From assembly GCF_964218355.1 (NCBI RefSeq), contig NZ_CAXPMC010000026.1:1-64000 (forward strand): DNA of 64,000 nucleotides, read 5' to 3'. The position numbers and the translations under genes are program-made. The DNA comes from Ferrovibrio sp964218355. GTDB lineage: Bacteria; Pseudomonadota; Alphaproteobacteria; Ferrovibrionales; Ferrovibrionaceae. Below, in pieces: positions 33,001-41,422 of this stretch (the stretch's first letter is position 1; each line of letters starts with the position of its first letter). The notes beneath the pieces are model-generated. The model did not search any database. It saw nothing but the letters and a program-made list of their open reading frames with translations, and was not told the DNA's origin.

Positions 33001-33538
33001 CGAGGAATTCCTGCACGCTGGCCGGATTCAGCATCGGCATCATCGCGGCCATCATCATGTGCTCGGACTGATGCGCCACGGTCGACGAAGCAGCGCCATG
33101 GTCGTCGCCGCACAGGGCCAGCACGCCGCCATGGGGCGAGGTGCCGGCGGAATTGGCATGCTTGAACACATCCATCGAGCGGTCGACGCCGGGGCCCTTG
33201 CCGTACCACATGGAAAAGACGCCGTCGTATTTCGCCTTCGGGAACAGATTGAGCTGCTGGCTGCCCCAGACCGCGGTGGCGGCGAGGTCCTCGTTGACGC
33301 CGGGCTGGAACTCGATGTGGTTGGCTTTGAGGAATTTGCGGGCGCGCCAGAGCTGCTGGTCGAACAGGCCCAGCGGCGAGCCGCGATAGCCGGAGATGAA
33401 ACAAGCGGTGTTCAGGCCGGCGGCAAGATCGCGCTGTCGCTGCAGCATCGGCAGGCGCACCAGCGCCTGGGTTCCGGTCAGGAAAACCCGGCCCTTTTCC
33501 AGGGTGTATTTGTCGTCCAGCGTGACATTCGCCAGCAT
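30032..33538 (-). CDS. Fused indolepyruvate ferredoxin oxidoreductase
   Basis: This 1168-residue protein starts at ATG 33538 with AGGAGGAAACAG in front. The N-terminal pyrimidine domain and TPP-binding core (DGTYFHSGLLAIRASIA, with ILYNDAVAMTGGQ) are followed by a Cys-rich electron-transfer part: FCSGCPHN near residue 430, VCEGCGDCSVKSNC near 632 and CNKDFSCVNGFCPSF near 666. A gamma-like domain (ILITGIGGTGVVTIGQIL, near 729) and a C-terminal helical domain complete it. It fuses the alpha, beta and gamma parts. It oxidatively decarboxylates arylpyruvates to aryl-acetyl-CoA, reducing a ferredoxin. Confidence 0.93.
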   Translation of the reverse strand: MLANVTLDDKYTLEKGRVFLTGTQALVRLPMLQRQRDLAAGLNTACFISGYRGSPLGLFDQQLWRARKFLKANHIEFQPGVNEDLAATAVWGSQQLNLFPKAKYDGVFSMWYGKGPGVDRSMDVFKHANSAGTSPHGGVLALCGDDHGAASSTVAHQSEHMMMAAMMPMLNPASVQEFLDYGLLGWAMSRYAGVWVGFKCQTETVESSASVSIDPARLQIVYPEDFRMPPGGLNIRWPDGILEQELRLQQHKAYAALAFARANHIDRVVIDSPKPRLGIITTGKSYLDVRQAFDDLGLDDALAAEIGIRLYKVGMVWPLEREGARHFAEGLEEVLVVEEKRAIIENQLKEQLYNWREDVRPRVVGKFDEAGEWILPSSGELSPAMVARAIYKRIRKFHTSPRIEERIAFLEQQEAERKAAAAGTAKAQRMPYFCSGCPHNTSTRVPEGSRAVAGIGCHFMVQWMDRSTETFTQMGGEGVPWVGQAPFTEEKHIFANLGDGTYFHSGLLAIRASIAAKVNLTYKILYNDAVAMTGGQPHDGQLTPPDITKQVYGEGVKKIVVVTDEPDKYPVGTDWAPGVTIRHRDELDAVQRELREIEGVTVLLYDQTCAAEKRRRRKRGTFPDPDRRVFINEAVCEGCGDCSVKSNCVSVEPLETELGRKRKINQSSCNKDFSCVNGFCPSFVTVHGGRVKRAKVKVAQGPGAADIDALFAGLQQPETPALDQPYNILITGIGGTGVVTIGQILGMAAHIEGYGTSVLDFTGLAQKNGAVLSHVRIAKTPDDIHAVRVAAGGASLLLGCDMVVAAGDAALEKVHRGSTRAVINTHLTPTAAFTLNPNLKFDDDAMVQAIRKAAGENLSEFLEGTRIATALMGDAIATNMFMLGYAVQRGLIPVSLDALLKAIELNGTAIEGNIRSLNWGRLYAQNPKAVEDIARPAIPPAELKTFAKTADELLADRLPRLAAYQNAAYAERYRALVEKAVAAESRQAKGMTGFAEAVARYAYKVMAYKDEYEVARLYTDGSFLKQLNAQFEGDFRLSFHLAPPLTNHPDPVTGEARKSVYGPWMLRAFGLLAKLKGLRGTAFDIFGYTEERKLERQLVADYAALVEELCAGLGPDSHALAVQLASIPEEIRGYGHVKLRNLKAARGKWAKLLETFRSPAAPVATAAE

Positions 33539-33564
33539 CTGTTTCCTCCTGTGCCTGCCCATAA

Positions 33565-33587
33565 ATAGGTAAGCAATGCTGACCTAT
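33565..33587. promoter_or_regulatory. Near-perfect 23-bp palindrome upstream of the indolepyruvate oxidoreductase gene
   Basis: Eleven-base arms (ATAGGTAAGCA and TGCTGACCTAT) flank a single A and match at 10 of 11 positions. It lies 27 bp before the ATG of the leftward gene. Such a dyad fits a TetR/MarR-type operator. The remaining 33588-33725 holds a short hairpin, CTACC-CTTC-GGTAG (33676-33689), and nothing else I can name. Confidence 0.6.
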
Positions 33588-33725
33588 CTAGCGCGGGACT
33601 CCGCCGTCTGTCGAGAAGAATCCTGTCCGGGCAGGGTGGGGCGGGGCCGGTTGCTCTTTCAAGTGATTCTGGTATCTACCCTTCGGTAGTCAACCAGGCA
33701 CACCTCCCATTCCCGGACATTACGG

Positions 33726-34703
33726 ATGGCCATTCTTCTCACTGGCGCGGCGGGTTTCATCGGATTCCATGTAGCACAGGTCCTGCTGGCGCGTGGCGAC
33801 GAAGTGATCGGTCTCGATAATCTGAACGATTATTACGATCCGGCGCTCAAGCGCGCACGACTCGCGCAGTTGCAGGGCCATAACGGGTTCAGATTTTGCG
33901 AGGTGGATATCGCCGAACCGGAGGACGTGAAGGCGGCGGTCGGCAAGGCCGATGTGCGGCGCATCGTCCATCTGGCGGCGCAGGCCGGCGTGCGCTACTC
34001 GCTGATCAATCCCTATGCCTATATCCGGGCCAACATGATGGGCCACACGGCGATGCTGGAACTGGCCCGGCATCTGCCGAACTGCGAGCATTTCGTCTAT
34101 GCCTCGTCCTCGTCGGTCTACGGCGGCAACACCAAGCTTCCCTTCGCCGTCGAGGACCGGGTCGATTCGCCGGTGTCGCTTTATGCCGCCACCAAGAAAG
34201 CGGACGAACTGATCAGCTACGCCTATACCCATCTGTTCGGCTTTCCGCAGACCGGCCTGCGCTTCTTCACCGTCTACGGTCCCTGGGGCCGCCCCGACAT
34301 GGCGCTCTATATCTTCACCAGGGCAATCATCGAAGGGCGCCGGATTCAGGTGTTCAACCACGGCGACATGCAGCGCGATTTCACCTATATCGACGACATC
34401 GTCGACGGCGTGATCCGTGTGCTCGACAATCCGCCGCCGCCCGACGAGAGCGGCCGGCCCTACCGGCTTTACAATATCGGTAATAACAAACCCGAACCGC
34501 TGCTGCGCCTGATCGAGGTGCTGGAAACCGCCATCGGCCGGAAGGCCGACAAGGAACTGCTGCCGATGCAGCCAGGCGATGTGCCGGTTACCTATGCCGA
34601 CATCTCGGCGATCAGCCACGATCTCGGTTTCAATCCGGTCACGCCGATCGAGGTCGGCATCCCGCGTTTCGTCGACTGGTACCGCCGGTATCACAAGGTC
34701 TGA
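33726..34703 (+). CDS. UDP-glucuronate 4-epimerase-like NAD-dependent epimerase
   Basis: This 325-residue short-chain dehydrogenase has LLTGAAGFIGFHVAQVLLARGDEVIGLDNLNDYYDPALKRARL, the UDP-glucuronate epimerase signature opening, then HLAAQAGVRYS, catalytic YASSSSVYGG / LYAATKK (Tyr-x3-Lys as YAATK) and HGDMQRDFTYIDDIV. It interconverts UDP-glucuronate and UDP-galacturonate for surface polysaccharides. It is the first gene after the oxidoreductase promoter region, and two thioesterase-fold genes follow closely. Confidence 0.92.
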   Translation: MAILLTGAAGFIGFHVAQVLLARGDEVIGLDNLNDYYDPALKRARLAQLQGHNGFRFCEVDIAEPEDVKAAVGKADVRRIVHLAAQAGVRYSLINPYAYIRANMMGHTAMLELARHLPNCEHFVYASSSSVYGGNTKLPFAVEDRVDSPVSLYAATKKADELISYAYTHLFGFPQTGLRFFTVYGPWGRPDMALYIFTRAIIEGRRIQVFNHGDMQRDFTYIDDIVDGVIRVLDNPPPPDESGRPYRLYNIGNNKPEPLLRLIEVLETAIGRKADKELLPMQPGDVPVTYADISAISHDLGFNPVTPIEVGIPRFVDWYRRYHKV

Positions 34704-34708
34704 AGCCG

Positions 34709-35251
34709 ATGAGCGAGCAGCCCGACAGCAGCCTGCCGAAAATCGATCCCGCCGGCGTCGATCCCAAGGTGGTCGAGGCCATCGTGCTGAAAGGCATCCC
34801 GCATTGCGGCGCGCTCGGTATCCGGGTGATCGCCATCGGCCATGACGGCGTCACGCTTTCGCTGCCCTACAATCCGCAGCTGGTCGGCGATCCGGCCAGC
34901 GGCGTGCTGCATGGCGGTGCGGTCACCTCGCTGATCGACACGGTGGGCGGCATGGCGGTATTCGCCGCGCTGCAGCAGCTGCAGGCGATCGCCACGCTGG
35001 ACCTGCGCATCGACTACCTGAAGCCGGCCCTGGCGCAGAAGGAACTCTACGCCACGGCCGAATGCTACAAGCTGACCCGTTCGATCGCCTTCGTGCGGGC
35101 GCGGGCCTATCACCCGGAAACGCCTGACGACTGGGTTGCCAACTGCCTGGCCACCTTCATGATCGGCTCGTCCGACAAGCCGCCCATGCCGAAAGGCGCA
35201 GTCGGTAATGCCGTACCGAAAGGCACGGTAAAGCCGGAGGGTGCGGCATGA
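34709..35251 (+). CDS. PaaI-type hotdog thioesterase
   Basis: This 180-residue protein is a single hotdog domain: IPHCGALGIRVIAIGHDGVTLSLPYNPQLVGDPASGVLHGGAVTSLIDTVGGMAVFA, then ATLDLRIDYLKPA. The HGG turn with downstream Asp is the usual active-site region. A ~25-residue Lys/Pro tail follows. It probably hydrolyses an acyl-CoA. It starts 5 bp after the epimerase and overlaps the next gene by ATGA. Confidence 0.88.
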   Translation: MSEQPDSSLPKIDPAGVDPKVVEAIVLKGIPHCGALGIRVIAIGHDGVTLSLPYNPQLVGDPASGVLHGGAVTSLIDTVGGMAVFAALQQLQAIATLDLRIDYLKPALAQKELYATAECYKLTRSIAFVRARAYHPETPDDWVANCLATFMIGSSDKPPMPKGAVGNAVPKGTVKPEGAA

Positions 35252-35688
35252 GCCTCGATCTCTCCGCCCTGATCGCCGAAGCCCGCGCGGCGAAAAGCTT
35301 CGAGGTCTTCCTCAATGCCGTGCCGTATTTCCGCTTTCTCGGCCTGACCGCACGGGAAGGCAGCGATGGCGGCCCGGTCTGCGTGCTGCCGGCCGATCCG
35401 AAGCTGATCGGCAATGCGCGCCTGCCGGCCCTGCATGGCGGCGTGGTCGGTGCCCTGCTGGAATCGGCCGCCATCGTGCAGCTGATCTGGGCAGCCGAGA
35501 CCGACGCGATCCCCAAGATCATCGACCTGCAGGTCGATTACCTGCGCTCGGCCCGGCCGGTCGAGACCTTTGCCCGGGCGGTGATCACCAAGCATGGCCG
35601 GCGCATCGCCAATGTGCGCGCCGAGGCCTGGCAGGACGATCCGGCCCGGCCGGTGGCGGCCGCCCACGCGCATTTCCTGCTGGCCTGA
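35248..35688 (+). CDS. Second PaaI-type hotdog thioesterase
   Basis: This 146-residue hotdog-fold protein overlaps its neighbour by 4 nt. It has ALHGGVVGALLESAAIVQLIW and PKIIDLQVDYLRSARPVETFARA, with HGG and the YLRSAR loop typical of the family. Two adjacent hotdog genes suggest a heteromer or a divergent pair with different acyl-CoA ranges. The gap after it (35689-35772) holds nothing special. Confidence 0.88.
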   Translation: MSLDLSALIAEARAAKSFEVFLNAVPYFRFLGLTAREGSDGGPVCVLPADPKLIGNARLPALHGGVVGALLESAAIVQLIWAAETDAIPKIIDLQVDYLRSARPVETFARAVITKHGRRIANVRAEAWQDDPARPVAAAHAHFLLA

Positions 35689-35772
35689 CGCTGCGGGCGG
35701 CTGTGACGGGCTGGCAAAACCGCCGCCCGGCCCCATATATTAAAGCCGTTACAAAAAACCCCGAGGATTGCC

Positions 35773-37575
35773 ATGGCTTCCCCCGCCACAGCCGAGACTC
35801 CCAAAGCGGACAATCTTGGCCCGCTGCCCGTCTGGGACCTGACCGATCTCTATCCCGGCCTCGACGCGCCGGAACTGAAGCGCGACCTGGCCGATGTGGC
35901 GGCCCGCGCGGCGAAGCTGGAGCAGGACTGGAAGGGCCGCATCGCCCAGGCCTCGGGCGACGATCTCGCCGGCGTGATCGCCGAATACGAAAAGCTGCAT
36001 GACCTGACCGGGCGGATGTATGCCTTCGCCTCGCTGTCCTATGCCGGCGACATGGCCGATCCGAAGATCGCCGGCTTCTACCAGGACATGCAGGAGAAGC
36101 TGAACGATATCGGCACGAAGCTGCTGTTCCTGACGCTGGAGCTGAACCGGCTGGAGGATGCGGCGCTGGAACAGAAATACGCCGCCTCGGCAAAGCTGGC
36201 GCATTACCGGCCGTGGCTGCGCGATCTGCGGCTGTTCCGCGACCACCAGCTCAGCGACGAACTCGAGCAGCTGCTGCACGAAAAGGCGGTGGCCGGCCGC
36301 GCCGCCTGGAACCGGCTGTTCGATGAGACCATGGCCGGCCTGCGCTTTCCGTGGGGGCGCGAGAAGCTGACCGCCGAACAGGTACTGCACAAGCTGTCGG
36401 ACAAGGATGCCGCCACCCGCCGCAAGGCGGCGAAGACGCTGGCGATGGTGTTCCGCGAGAATGTGCGGCTGTTCGCGCTGGTCACCAACACCCTGGCCAA
36501 GGACAAGGAGGTGGAGGATCGCTGGCGCAAATATCCGACGCCGGAAGCCTTCCGCCATCTGTCCAACTGCGTCGAGCCGGACGTCGTCAATGCGCTGACC
36601 GATGCCGTCACCGCCGCCTATCCGCAGCTCTCGCACCGCTACTACAAGCTGAAGGCGCAGTGGATGGGGGCGAAGAAGCTGCCCTGGTGGGATCGCAACG
36701 CGCCGTTGCCGGAAGATACCGACCGCGCGATCGCCTGGCCGGAGGCGCAGGATATCGTGCTCAAGGCCTATGGCCGCTTCTCGCCGAAGCTGGCCGATCT
36801 CGGCCGCCGCTTCTTCGACAATGCCTGGATCGATGCGCCGGCGCGGCCAGGCAAGGCATCGGGCGCCTTCGCCCATCCCACCGTGCCGAGCGCGCATCCG
36901 TATCTGCTGCTGAACTACCAGGGCCGCACCCGCGACGTGATGACGCTCGCCCACGAACTCGGCCATGGCGTGCACCAGCTGCTGGCCGCCGAGCAGGGCC
37001 CGCTGATGTCGGATACGCCGCTGACCCTGGCCGAGACGGCCTCGGTCTTCGGCGAGCAGCTGACCTTCCGCGCCCTGCTGGATGCGGCGGGGCCCGAGCG
37101 GCGCAAGATCATGCTGGCCTCGAAGGTCGAGGACATGCTGAACACCGTGGTGCGCCAGATCGCCTTCTTCAAGTTCGAGCGCCAGGTGCATGCGGCGCGG
37201 CGCGGCGGCGAGCTGACGCCCGACCGGCTGGGCGAGATCTGGATGGGCGTGCAGAAGGAAAGTCTCGGCCCGGCCTTCCGCTACGACAAGGATTACAGCA
37301 CCTTCTGGTGTTATATCCCGCATTTCATCCATTCGCCGTTTTACGTCTATGCCTATGCCTTCGGCGACTGCCTGGTGAACGCGCTCTATGCCCGCTACCA
37401 GGATGCCGAACAGGGTTTCCAGGAGAAATACTTCGAGATGCTGAAGGCCGGCGGCACCCTGCGCCACCAGGAACTGCTGCAGCCCTTCGGGCTGGATGCC
37501 TCCGACCCGGCCTTCTGGTCGAAGGGGCTGGGCATCATTGCCGGCTTCATCGACGAGCTGGAGCGGCTCTCGTAA
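35773..37575 (+). CDS. pepF: M3 family oligoendopeptidase F
   Basis: This 600-residue zinc metallopeptidase has HELGH in LAHELGHGVHQLLA with the third ligand Glu in LTLAETASVFGEQL, and the M3B signature PSAHPYLLLNYQG before it and PHFIHSPFYVYAYAFG after it. It cleaves short cytosolic peptides. The residues before (PVWDLTDLYPGLDAPELKRDL) match the PepF N-terminal domain. It is probably translated with the UbiB-type gene that begins 10 bp later. Confidence 0.93.
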   Translation: MASPATAETPKADNLGPLPVWDLTDLYPGLDAPELKRDLADVAARAAKLEQDWKGRIAQASGDDLAGVIAEYEKLHDLTGRMYAFASLSYAGDMADPKIAGFYQDMQEKLNDIGTKLLFLTLELNRLEDAALEQKYAASAKLAHYRPWLRDLRLFRDHQLSDELEQLLHEKAVAGRAAWNRLFDETMAGLRFPWGREKLTAEQVLHKLSDKDAATRRKAAKTLAMVFRENVRLFALVTNTLAKDKEVEDRWRKYPTPEAFRHLSNCVEPDVVNALTDAVTAAYPQLSHRYYKLKAQWMGAKKLPWWDRNAPLPEDTDRAIAWPEAQDIVLKAYGRFSPKLADLGRRFFDNAWIDAPARPGKASGAFAHPTVPSAHPYLLLNYQGRTRDVMTLAHELGHGVHQLLAAEQGPLMSDTPLTLAETASVFGEQLTFRALLDAAGPERRKIMLASKVEDMLNTVVRQIAFFKFERQVHAARRGGELTPDRLGEIWMGVQKESLGPAFRYDKDYSTFWCYIPHFIHSPFYVYAYAFGDCLVNALYARYQDAEQGFQEKYFEMLKAGGTLRHQELLQPFGLDASDPAFWSKGLGIIAGFIDELERLS

Positions 37576-37585
37576 GGCGCGGCCG

Positions 37586-38935
37586 ATGCCGGAAAGCGAC
37601 AGCACGCTCGGCCGGGTCCGCCGCTACGCCAGGGTCGGCAGTTCGGTCGGCGGACTGGCCGCGCGGCTGGGTGCCGAACGGGTGCTGGGCGTGAAGATGG
37701 ATCGCGGCCGCCATGCCGCCGACCTGCGCGCCGCGCTGGGCGGGCTGAAAGGCCCGCTGATGAAGGTGGCGCAGATCATGTCCACCATCCCGGATGCGCT
37801 GCCGCAGGAATACGTGCAGGAACTGGCGCAGCTGCAGGCCAATGCGCCGGCCATGGGCCCGGCCTTCGTGAAACGGCGCATGACCGCCGAACTCGGGCCG
37901 CACTGGCAGGCGCAGTACAAAAGCTTCGACCTCACCGCCGCCGCGGCGGCCAGCCTCGGCCAGGTGCATCGGGCCACGGCCAGGGATGGCGGCAATCTCG
38001 CCGTCAAGCTGCAGTATCCCGACATGGCTTCGGCGGTGGAGGCCGACCTGCGCCAGCTGCAGCTGATCTTCGCCATCTACCGGCGCTGGGATGCGGCCAT
38101 CGACACCACCCATATCCATGCCGAGATCGCCGCCCGCCTGCGCGAGGAGCTGGATTACCAGCAGGAAAGCCGCCACATGGCGCTCTATGCCGGCATGCTG
38201 GACGGCGAGGCGGACGTGCATGTGCCCGAGGTGCTGCCGGAGCTGACCACCAGGCGGCTGCTGACCATGACCTGGCTGGAGGGCCGGCGGCTGCTGGACT
38301 TCGCCGGCGCGCCGCAGGAGACCCGCAACCGCATCGCGCTGAACCTGTTCCGCGCCTGGTATGTGCCCTTCTACCGCTGCGGCGTGATCCATGGCGATCC
38401 GCATCTGGGTAATTACACGGTGCGCGAGGATCTCGGCATCAACCTGCTGGATTTCGGCTGCATCCGCATTTTCCCGCCGAAATTCGTCGGCGGCGTGATC
38501 GACCTCTACCGCGCCATCTCCACCGACGACCGCGCGCTGGCCGTGCATGCCTACGAGACCTGGGGCTTCTCCGGCCTCAGCAATGAAGTCATCGACACGC
38601 TGAATCTCTGGGCCGCCTTCGTCTATGCGCCGCTGCTGGAAGACCGGCCGCGGCAGATCCAGGAGATGGAATCCTCCGGCCTCTACGGCCGCGAGGTGGC
38701 GGAGAGGGTGCATCGCCGCCTGAAGGAACTGGGCGGCGTCACCCCGCCGCGGGAATTCGTCTTCATGGACCGTGCCGCGATCGGGCTCGGCGGTGTCTTC
38801 CTGCATCTGAAGGCCGAGATCAACTGGCACCGCATGTTCCACGACCTGATCGCGGATTTCGACGTGGCGGCACTGCAAAAACGGCAGGAAACCGCGCTGG
38901 AATCCGCCGGCCTGCCGCCTGTGGAAAAGGCTTGA
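37586..38935 (+). CDS. AarF/ABC1/UbiB kinase family protein
   Basis: This 449-residue atypical kinase starts at ATG 37586. It has the family's extra N-terminal segment with LKGPLMKVAQIMSTIPDALPQEYVQELAQLQ (the KxGQ motif is KVAQ here), the Ala-rich loop AAAAASLGQVHRAT in place of a P-loop, VKLQYPDM with the ATP-anchoring Lys, HGDPHLGNYTV as catalytic loop and LLDFGCIRI as the metal-binding DFG. Such proteins support ubiquinone synthesis or lipid handling. The G-to-A change in the KxGQ motif is worth noting. Confidence 0.9.
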   Translation: MPESDSTLGRVRRYARVGSSVGGLAARLGAERVLGVKMDRGRHAADLRAALGGLKGPLMKVAQIMSTIPDALPQEYVQELAQLQANAPAMGPAFVKRRMTAELGPHWQAQYKSFDLTAAAAASLGQVHRATARDGGNLAVKLQYPDMASAVEADLRQLQLIFAIYRRWDAAIDTTHIHAEIAARLREELDYQQESRHMALYAGMLDGEADVHVPEVLPELTTRRLLTMTWLEGRRLLDFAGAPQETRNRIALNLFRAWYVPFYRCGVIHGDPHLGNYTVREDLGINLLDFGCIRIFPPKFVGGVIDLYRAISTDDRALAVHAYETWGFSGLSNEVIDTLNLWAAFVYAPLLEDRPRQIQEMESSGLYGREVAERVHRRLKELGGVTPPREFVFMDRAAIGLGGVFLHLKAEINWHRMFHDLIADFDVAALQKRQETALESAGLPPVEKA

Positions 38936-38998
38936 GCCGGGCCGGCTTTGCCCGGACAATGCGGCGGTAACCAGACGGCAACCGGGGACACGCACCGC

Positions 38999-39952
38999 AT
39001 GATCGGCGGCCTGTCGCTCTATTCGCCGGGCTCCTTCTCCAGCTACGGCAGCGCCGGTTTCGGCGGCGGCCAGACCGCCACCCTGGGCGTCGATGACGGC
39101 CGGGGCGGCATCTGCACGTCGCTGGAATGCAGCACCCACGGCGCCCGGCTCAAGGAACTGCTGCAGTCGAAATTCCCCGGCCTGCGGGTGCTGGGCGTCG
39201 ATGACGGCAGCGAGGCCCGGCCGCCTGCCGCGCCGGCCGCCATCCCCCCGGCCGCCACCCGTCCGGTCGCCGTATCCTCCGCGGGCGGCGGGGCGCTGGC
39301 CAGCGGCACCACCCTGCTGACCGCCCAGGAGCAGGGCGGCGGCAGTGGCGGCGAGGCGAAGCAGGCCGGCGAACTGAGCGAGGAGGAAAAGCAGCAGGTC
39401 GCCGAACTCAGGCAGATCGACGCCAAAGTCCGCGCCCATGAACGCGCCCATGCCGCGGTCGGCGGCCAGTATGCTGGCGCGCCGTCCTACGAATATACCC
39501 GCGGCCCCGACGGCCAGCTTTATGCGACCAGCGGCGAGGTGGCCATCGATCTCGGGCCCGAGAGCGACCCCGAGGCCACCCTGCAGAAAGCCGCCCAGGT
39601 GGCCGCCGCCGCGCTGGCGCCGGCCGATCCCTCGGGCCAGGACCGCGCCGTGGCCGCCGCCGCCGCCCAGCTGCGGTTGCAGGCGCTGGCGCAGATCCGC
39701 GAGGAGAAGCGTGCCGAGACCGAGCAGCAGGAGATCGAGAAGGCGGCCGAGAAAGCCGAGGCCGCCGAGCGCCAGCAGGCCCTGCAGGGCGGCGATGCCG
39801 AAGCCGGCGCCGACAGCGGCGGAACCGGCATCCCGGCCGGCGCCGCCCCCGGCAGCCAGACTGCTGCCGCAAGGGCCAGCAGCGCTTACGCCGCCAACGA
39901 CAATGCCGGGCTGAACCGGGCGGTCGGCCAGGTGGTCGGCATCTCCGCCTGA
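38999..39952 (+). CDS. SprA-related protein with an HExxH motif
   Basis: This 317-residue protein starts at ATG 38999. The N-terminal third is Gly/Ser/Ala-rich. The core is VAELRQIDAKVRAHERAHAAVGGQYAGAPSYEYTRGPDGQLYATSGEVAIDLGPESDPEATLQKAAQVAAAALAPADPS, matching the SprA-related family of putative metalloproteases, with HERAH as the HExxH zinc motif. The C-terminus is a charged helical segment (KRAETEQQEIEKAAEKAEAAERQQAL). No signal peptide is visible. Function is not established. Confidence 0.8.
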   Translation: MIGGLSLYSPGSFSSYGSAGFGGGQTATLGVDDGRGGICTSLECSTHGARLKELLQSKFPGLRVLGVDDGSEARPPAAPAAIPPAATRPVAVSSAGGGALASGTTLLTAQEQGGGSGGEAKQAGELSEEEKQQVAELRQIDAKVRAHERAHAAVGGQYAGAPSYEYTRGPDGQLYATSGEVAIDLGPESDPEATLQKAAQVAAAALAPADPSGQDRAVAAAAAQLRLQALAQIREEKRAETEQQEIEKAAEKAEAAERQQALQGGDAEAGADSGGTGIPAGAAPGSQTAAARASSAYAANDNAGLNRAVGQVVGISA

Positions 39953-39978
39953 TGCCTTTTGGCGCTGCAGCAAAAGGG

Positions 39979-40008
39979 TTGTAACACTTTCCGCCGCCAG
40001 CGTAATAT
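39979..40008 (+). promoter_or_regulatory. Promoter of the cox IV-pnt cluster
   Basis: TTGTAA (39979-39984), an 18-bp spacer and TAATAT (40003-40008) form a plausible sigma-70 promoter, with a ~55-nt leader before the small subunit IV ORF. Confidence 0.45.
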
Positions 40009-40071
40009 CCCGCCCCGGCAGGGCCCGTCCGCAGGGCCCGCCCCGTATTCCCGACCAGGAGAGAGAAGATT

Positions 40072-40206
40072 ATGTCCGAGCATCAGATGGGCACGATGGA
40101 TATCAGCCAGCACAAGGCTGCTTACGGCGCGTTCATGGCGATGACCAAGTGGGGCACGATTGCCTGCATCGTCCTGCTGGTGCTGATGGCGCTGTTCCTG
40201 CTCTGA
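40072..40206 (+). CDS. aa3-type cytochrome c oxidase subunit IV
   Basis: This 44-residue protein has a strong AGGAGAGAGA site. It opens MSEHQMGTMDISQHKAAYGAFMAMTKWGTIAC and ends in a single transmembrane helix (IVLLVLMALFLL). The MDIxxHxxTYxxFxxxTKWG layout is that of the alphaproteobacterial aa3 oxidase subunit IV, a single-span helix. It is short enough to be missed by length-filtered callers. In many alphaproteobacteria it precedes the pnt genes, as here. Confidence 0.9.
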   Translation: MSEHQMGTMDISQHKAAYGAFMAMTKWGTIACIVLLVLMALFLL

Positions 40207-40265
40207 CCCCGGCCGCGGCGCATGCCGCGGCTTCCGCTTTTTCCAGAGACTCGAGGGGGGACAGA

Positions 40266-41417
40266 ATGAAAATCGGCATCCCGAAGGAACGCCGCGCCGG
40301 CGAGAAGCGCGTCGCCATCTCGCCGGAGACGGCGAAGAAATTCACCGGGCTGGGCTGCACGGTGGTGATCGAGACCGGTGCCGGTCTCGCCTCCGACATT
40401 CCGGACGACCAGTATACCGCCATGGGCGCGCAGATCGCGCCGGATGCGAAGGCGGCGGTCGGCGATGCCGACATGGTCCTCAAGGTGCAGCGGCCGATGA
40501 CGGCCGACGAGGGCAATGACGAGCTGGCGCTGCTGAAGAAGGGCGCCGTGCTGGTTGCCGGTCTCGCGGCGCTGCAGCAGCGCGACCAGGTCAAGGCCTA
40601 TGCCGCCGCCGGGGTGACGGCTTTTGCCATGGAACTGATGCCGCGCATCACCCGTGCCCAGTCGATGGACATCCTGTCCTCGCAGTCGAATCTCGCCGGC
40701 TACAAGTCGGTGCTGGATGCGGCCCAGCATTTCGGCCGCGCCTTCCCGATGATGATGACCTCCGCCGGCACCATCGCACCGGCCCGCGTCTTCGTCATGG
40801 GCGTCGGCGTTGCCGGCCTGCAGGCCATTGCGACAGCGAAACGCCTCGGCGCGGTCGTGTCCGCGACCGACGTGCGCCCGGCCACCAAGGAACAGGTGGA
40901 AAGCCTCGGCGGCAAGTTCGTCTGGGTCGATGACGAGGAAGCCCGCGCCTCGCAGACTTCGGGCGGCTACGCCAAGGAAATGTCGGCGGAATACAAGGCC
41001 AAGCAGGCCGCGCTGATCGCCGAGACGGTGAAGAAGCAGGATATCGTCATCACCACCGCGCTGATCCCGGGCCGCCCGGCCCCGGTGCTGGTGACCGAGG
41101 AGATGGTGAAGACCATGCGCCCCGGTTCGGTGATCGTCGACCTCGCGGCCGAGGCCGGCGGCAACTGCCCGCTGTCGAAGGTCGACCAGGTGGTCGATGC
41201 CGGCGGCGTGCGCATCGTCGGCTACAGCAACTACCCGAGCCGCGTGCCGGTGGATGCCTCCAACCTGTTCGCCAAGAATCTGTGGAACTTCCTGTCGCCG
41301 CACTGGGACAAGGATGCCAAGACCTTCGCCTTCAATTTCGAGGACGAGACGGTCACCGGCACCTGCGTGGCGAAGGACGGCGCCGTCGTCCATCCGATGC
41401 TGAAAGAGGGGGCCTGA
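40266..41417 (+). CDS. pntAA: NAD(P) transhydrogenase subunit alpha 1 (NAD-binding domain I)
   Basis: This 383-residue soluble subunit starts at ATG 40266. MKIGIPKERRAGEKRVAISPETAKKFTGLG opens the protein; the central Rossmann motif is VFVMGVGVAGLQAIATAKRLGAVVSATDVRP, and the mobile-loop region is PSRVPVDASNLFAKNLWNFL. It binds NAD(H) at the cytoplasmic face of the proton-translocating transhydrogenase. The split into PntAA and PntAB matches Rhodospirillum rubrum and other alphaproteobacteria, not the fused PntA of E. coli. Confidence 0.95.
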   Translation: MKIGIPKERRAGEKRVAISPETAKKFTGLGCTVVIETGAGLASDIPDDQYTAMGAQIAPDAKAAVGDADMVLKVQRPMTADEGNDELALLKKGAVLVAGLAALQQRDQVKAYAAAGVTAFAMELMPRITRAQSMDILSSQSNLAGYKSVLDAAQHFGRAFPMMMTSAGTIAPARVFVMGVGVAGLQAIATAKRLGAVVSATDVRPATKEQVESLGGKFVWVDDEEARASQTSGGYAKEMSAEYKAKQAALIAETVKKQDIVITTALIPGRPAPVLVTEEMVKTMRPGSVIVDLAAEAGGNCPLSKVDQVVDAGGVRIVGYSNYPSRVPVDASNLFAKNLWNFLSPHWDKDAKTFAFNFEDETVTGTCVAKDGAVVHPMLKEGA

Positions 41418-41422
41418 GAGCC

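Noticed and set aside
29819..33568. A 1249-residue frame opposite the indolepyruvate oxidoreductase
   Set aside because: Composition is typical of antisense to GC-rich coding sequence, and the minus-strand gene has clear domains and Cys motifs.
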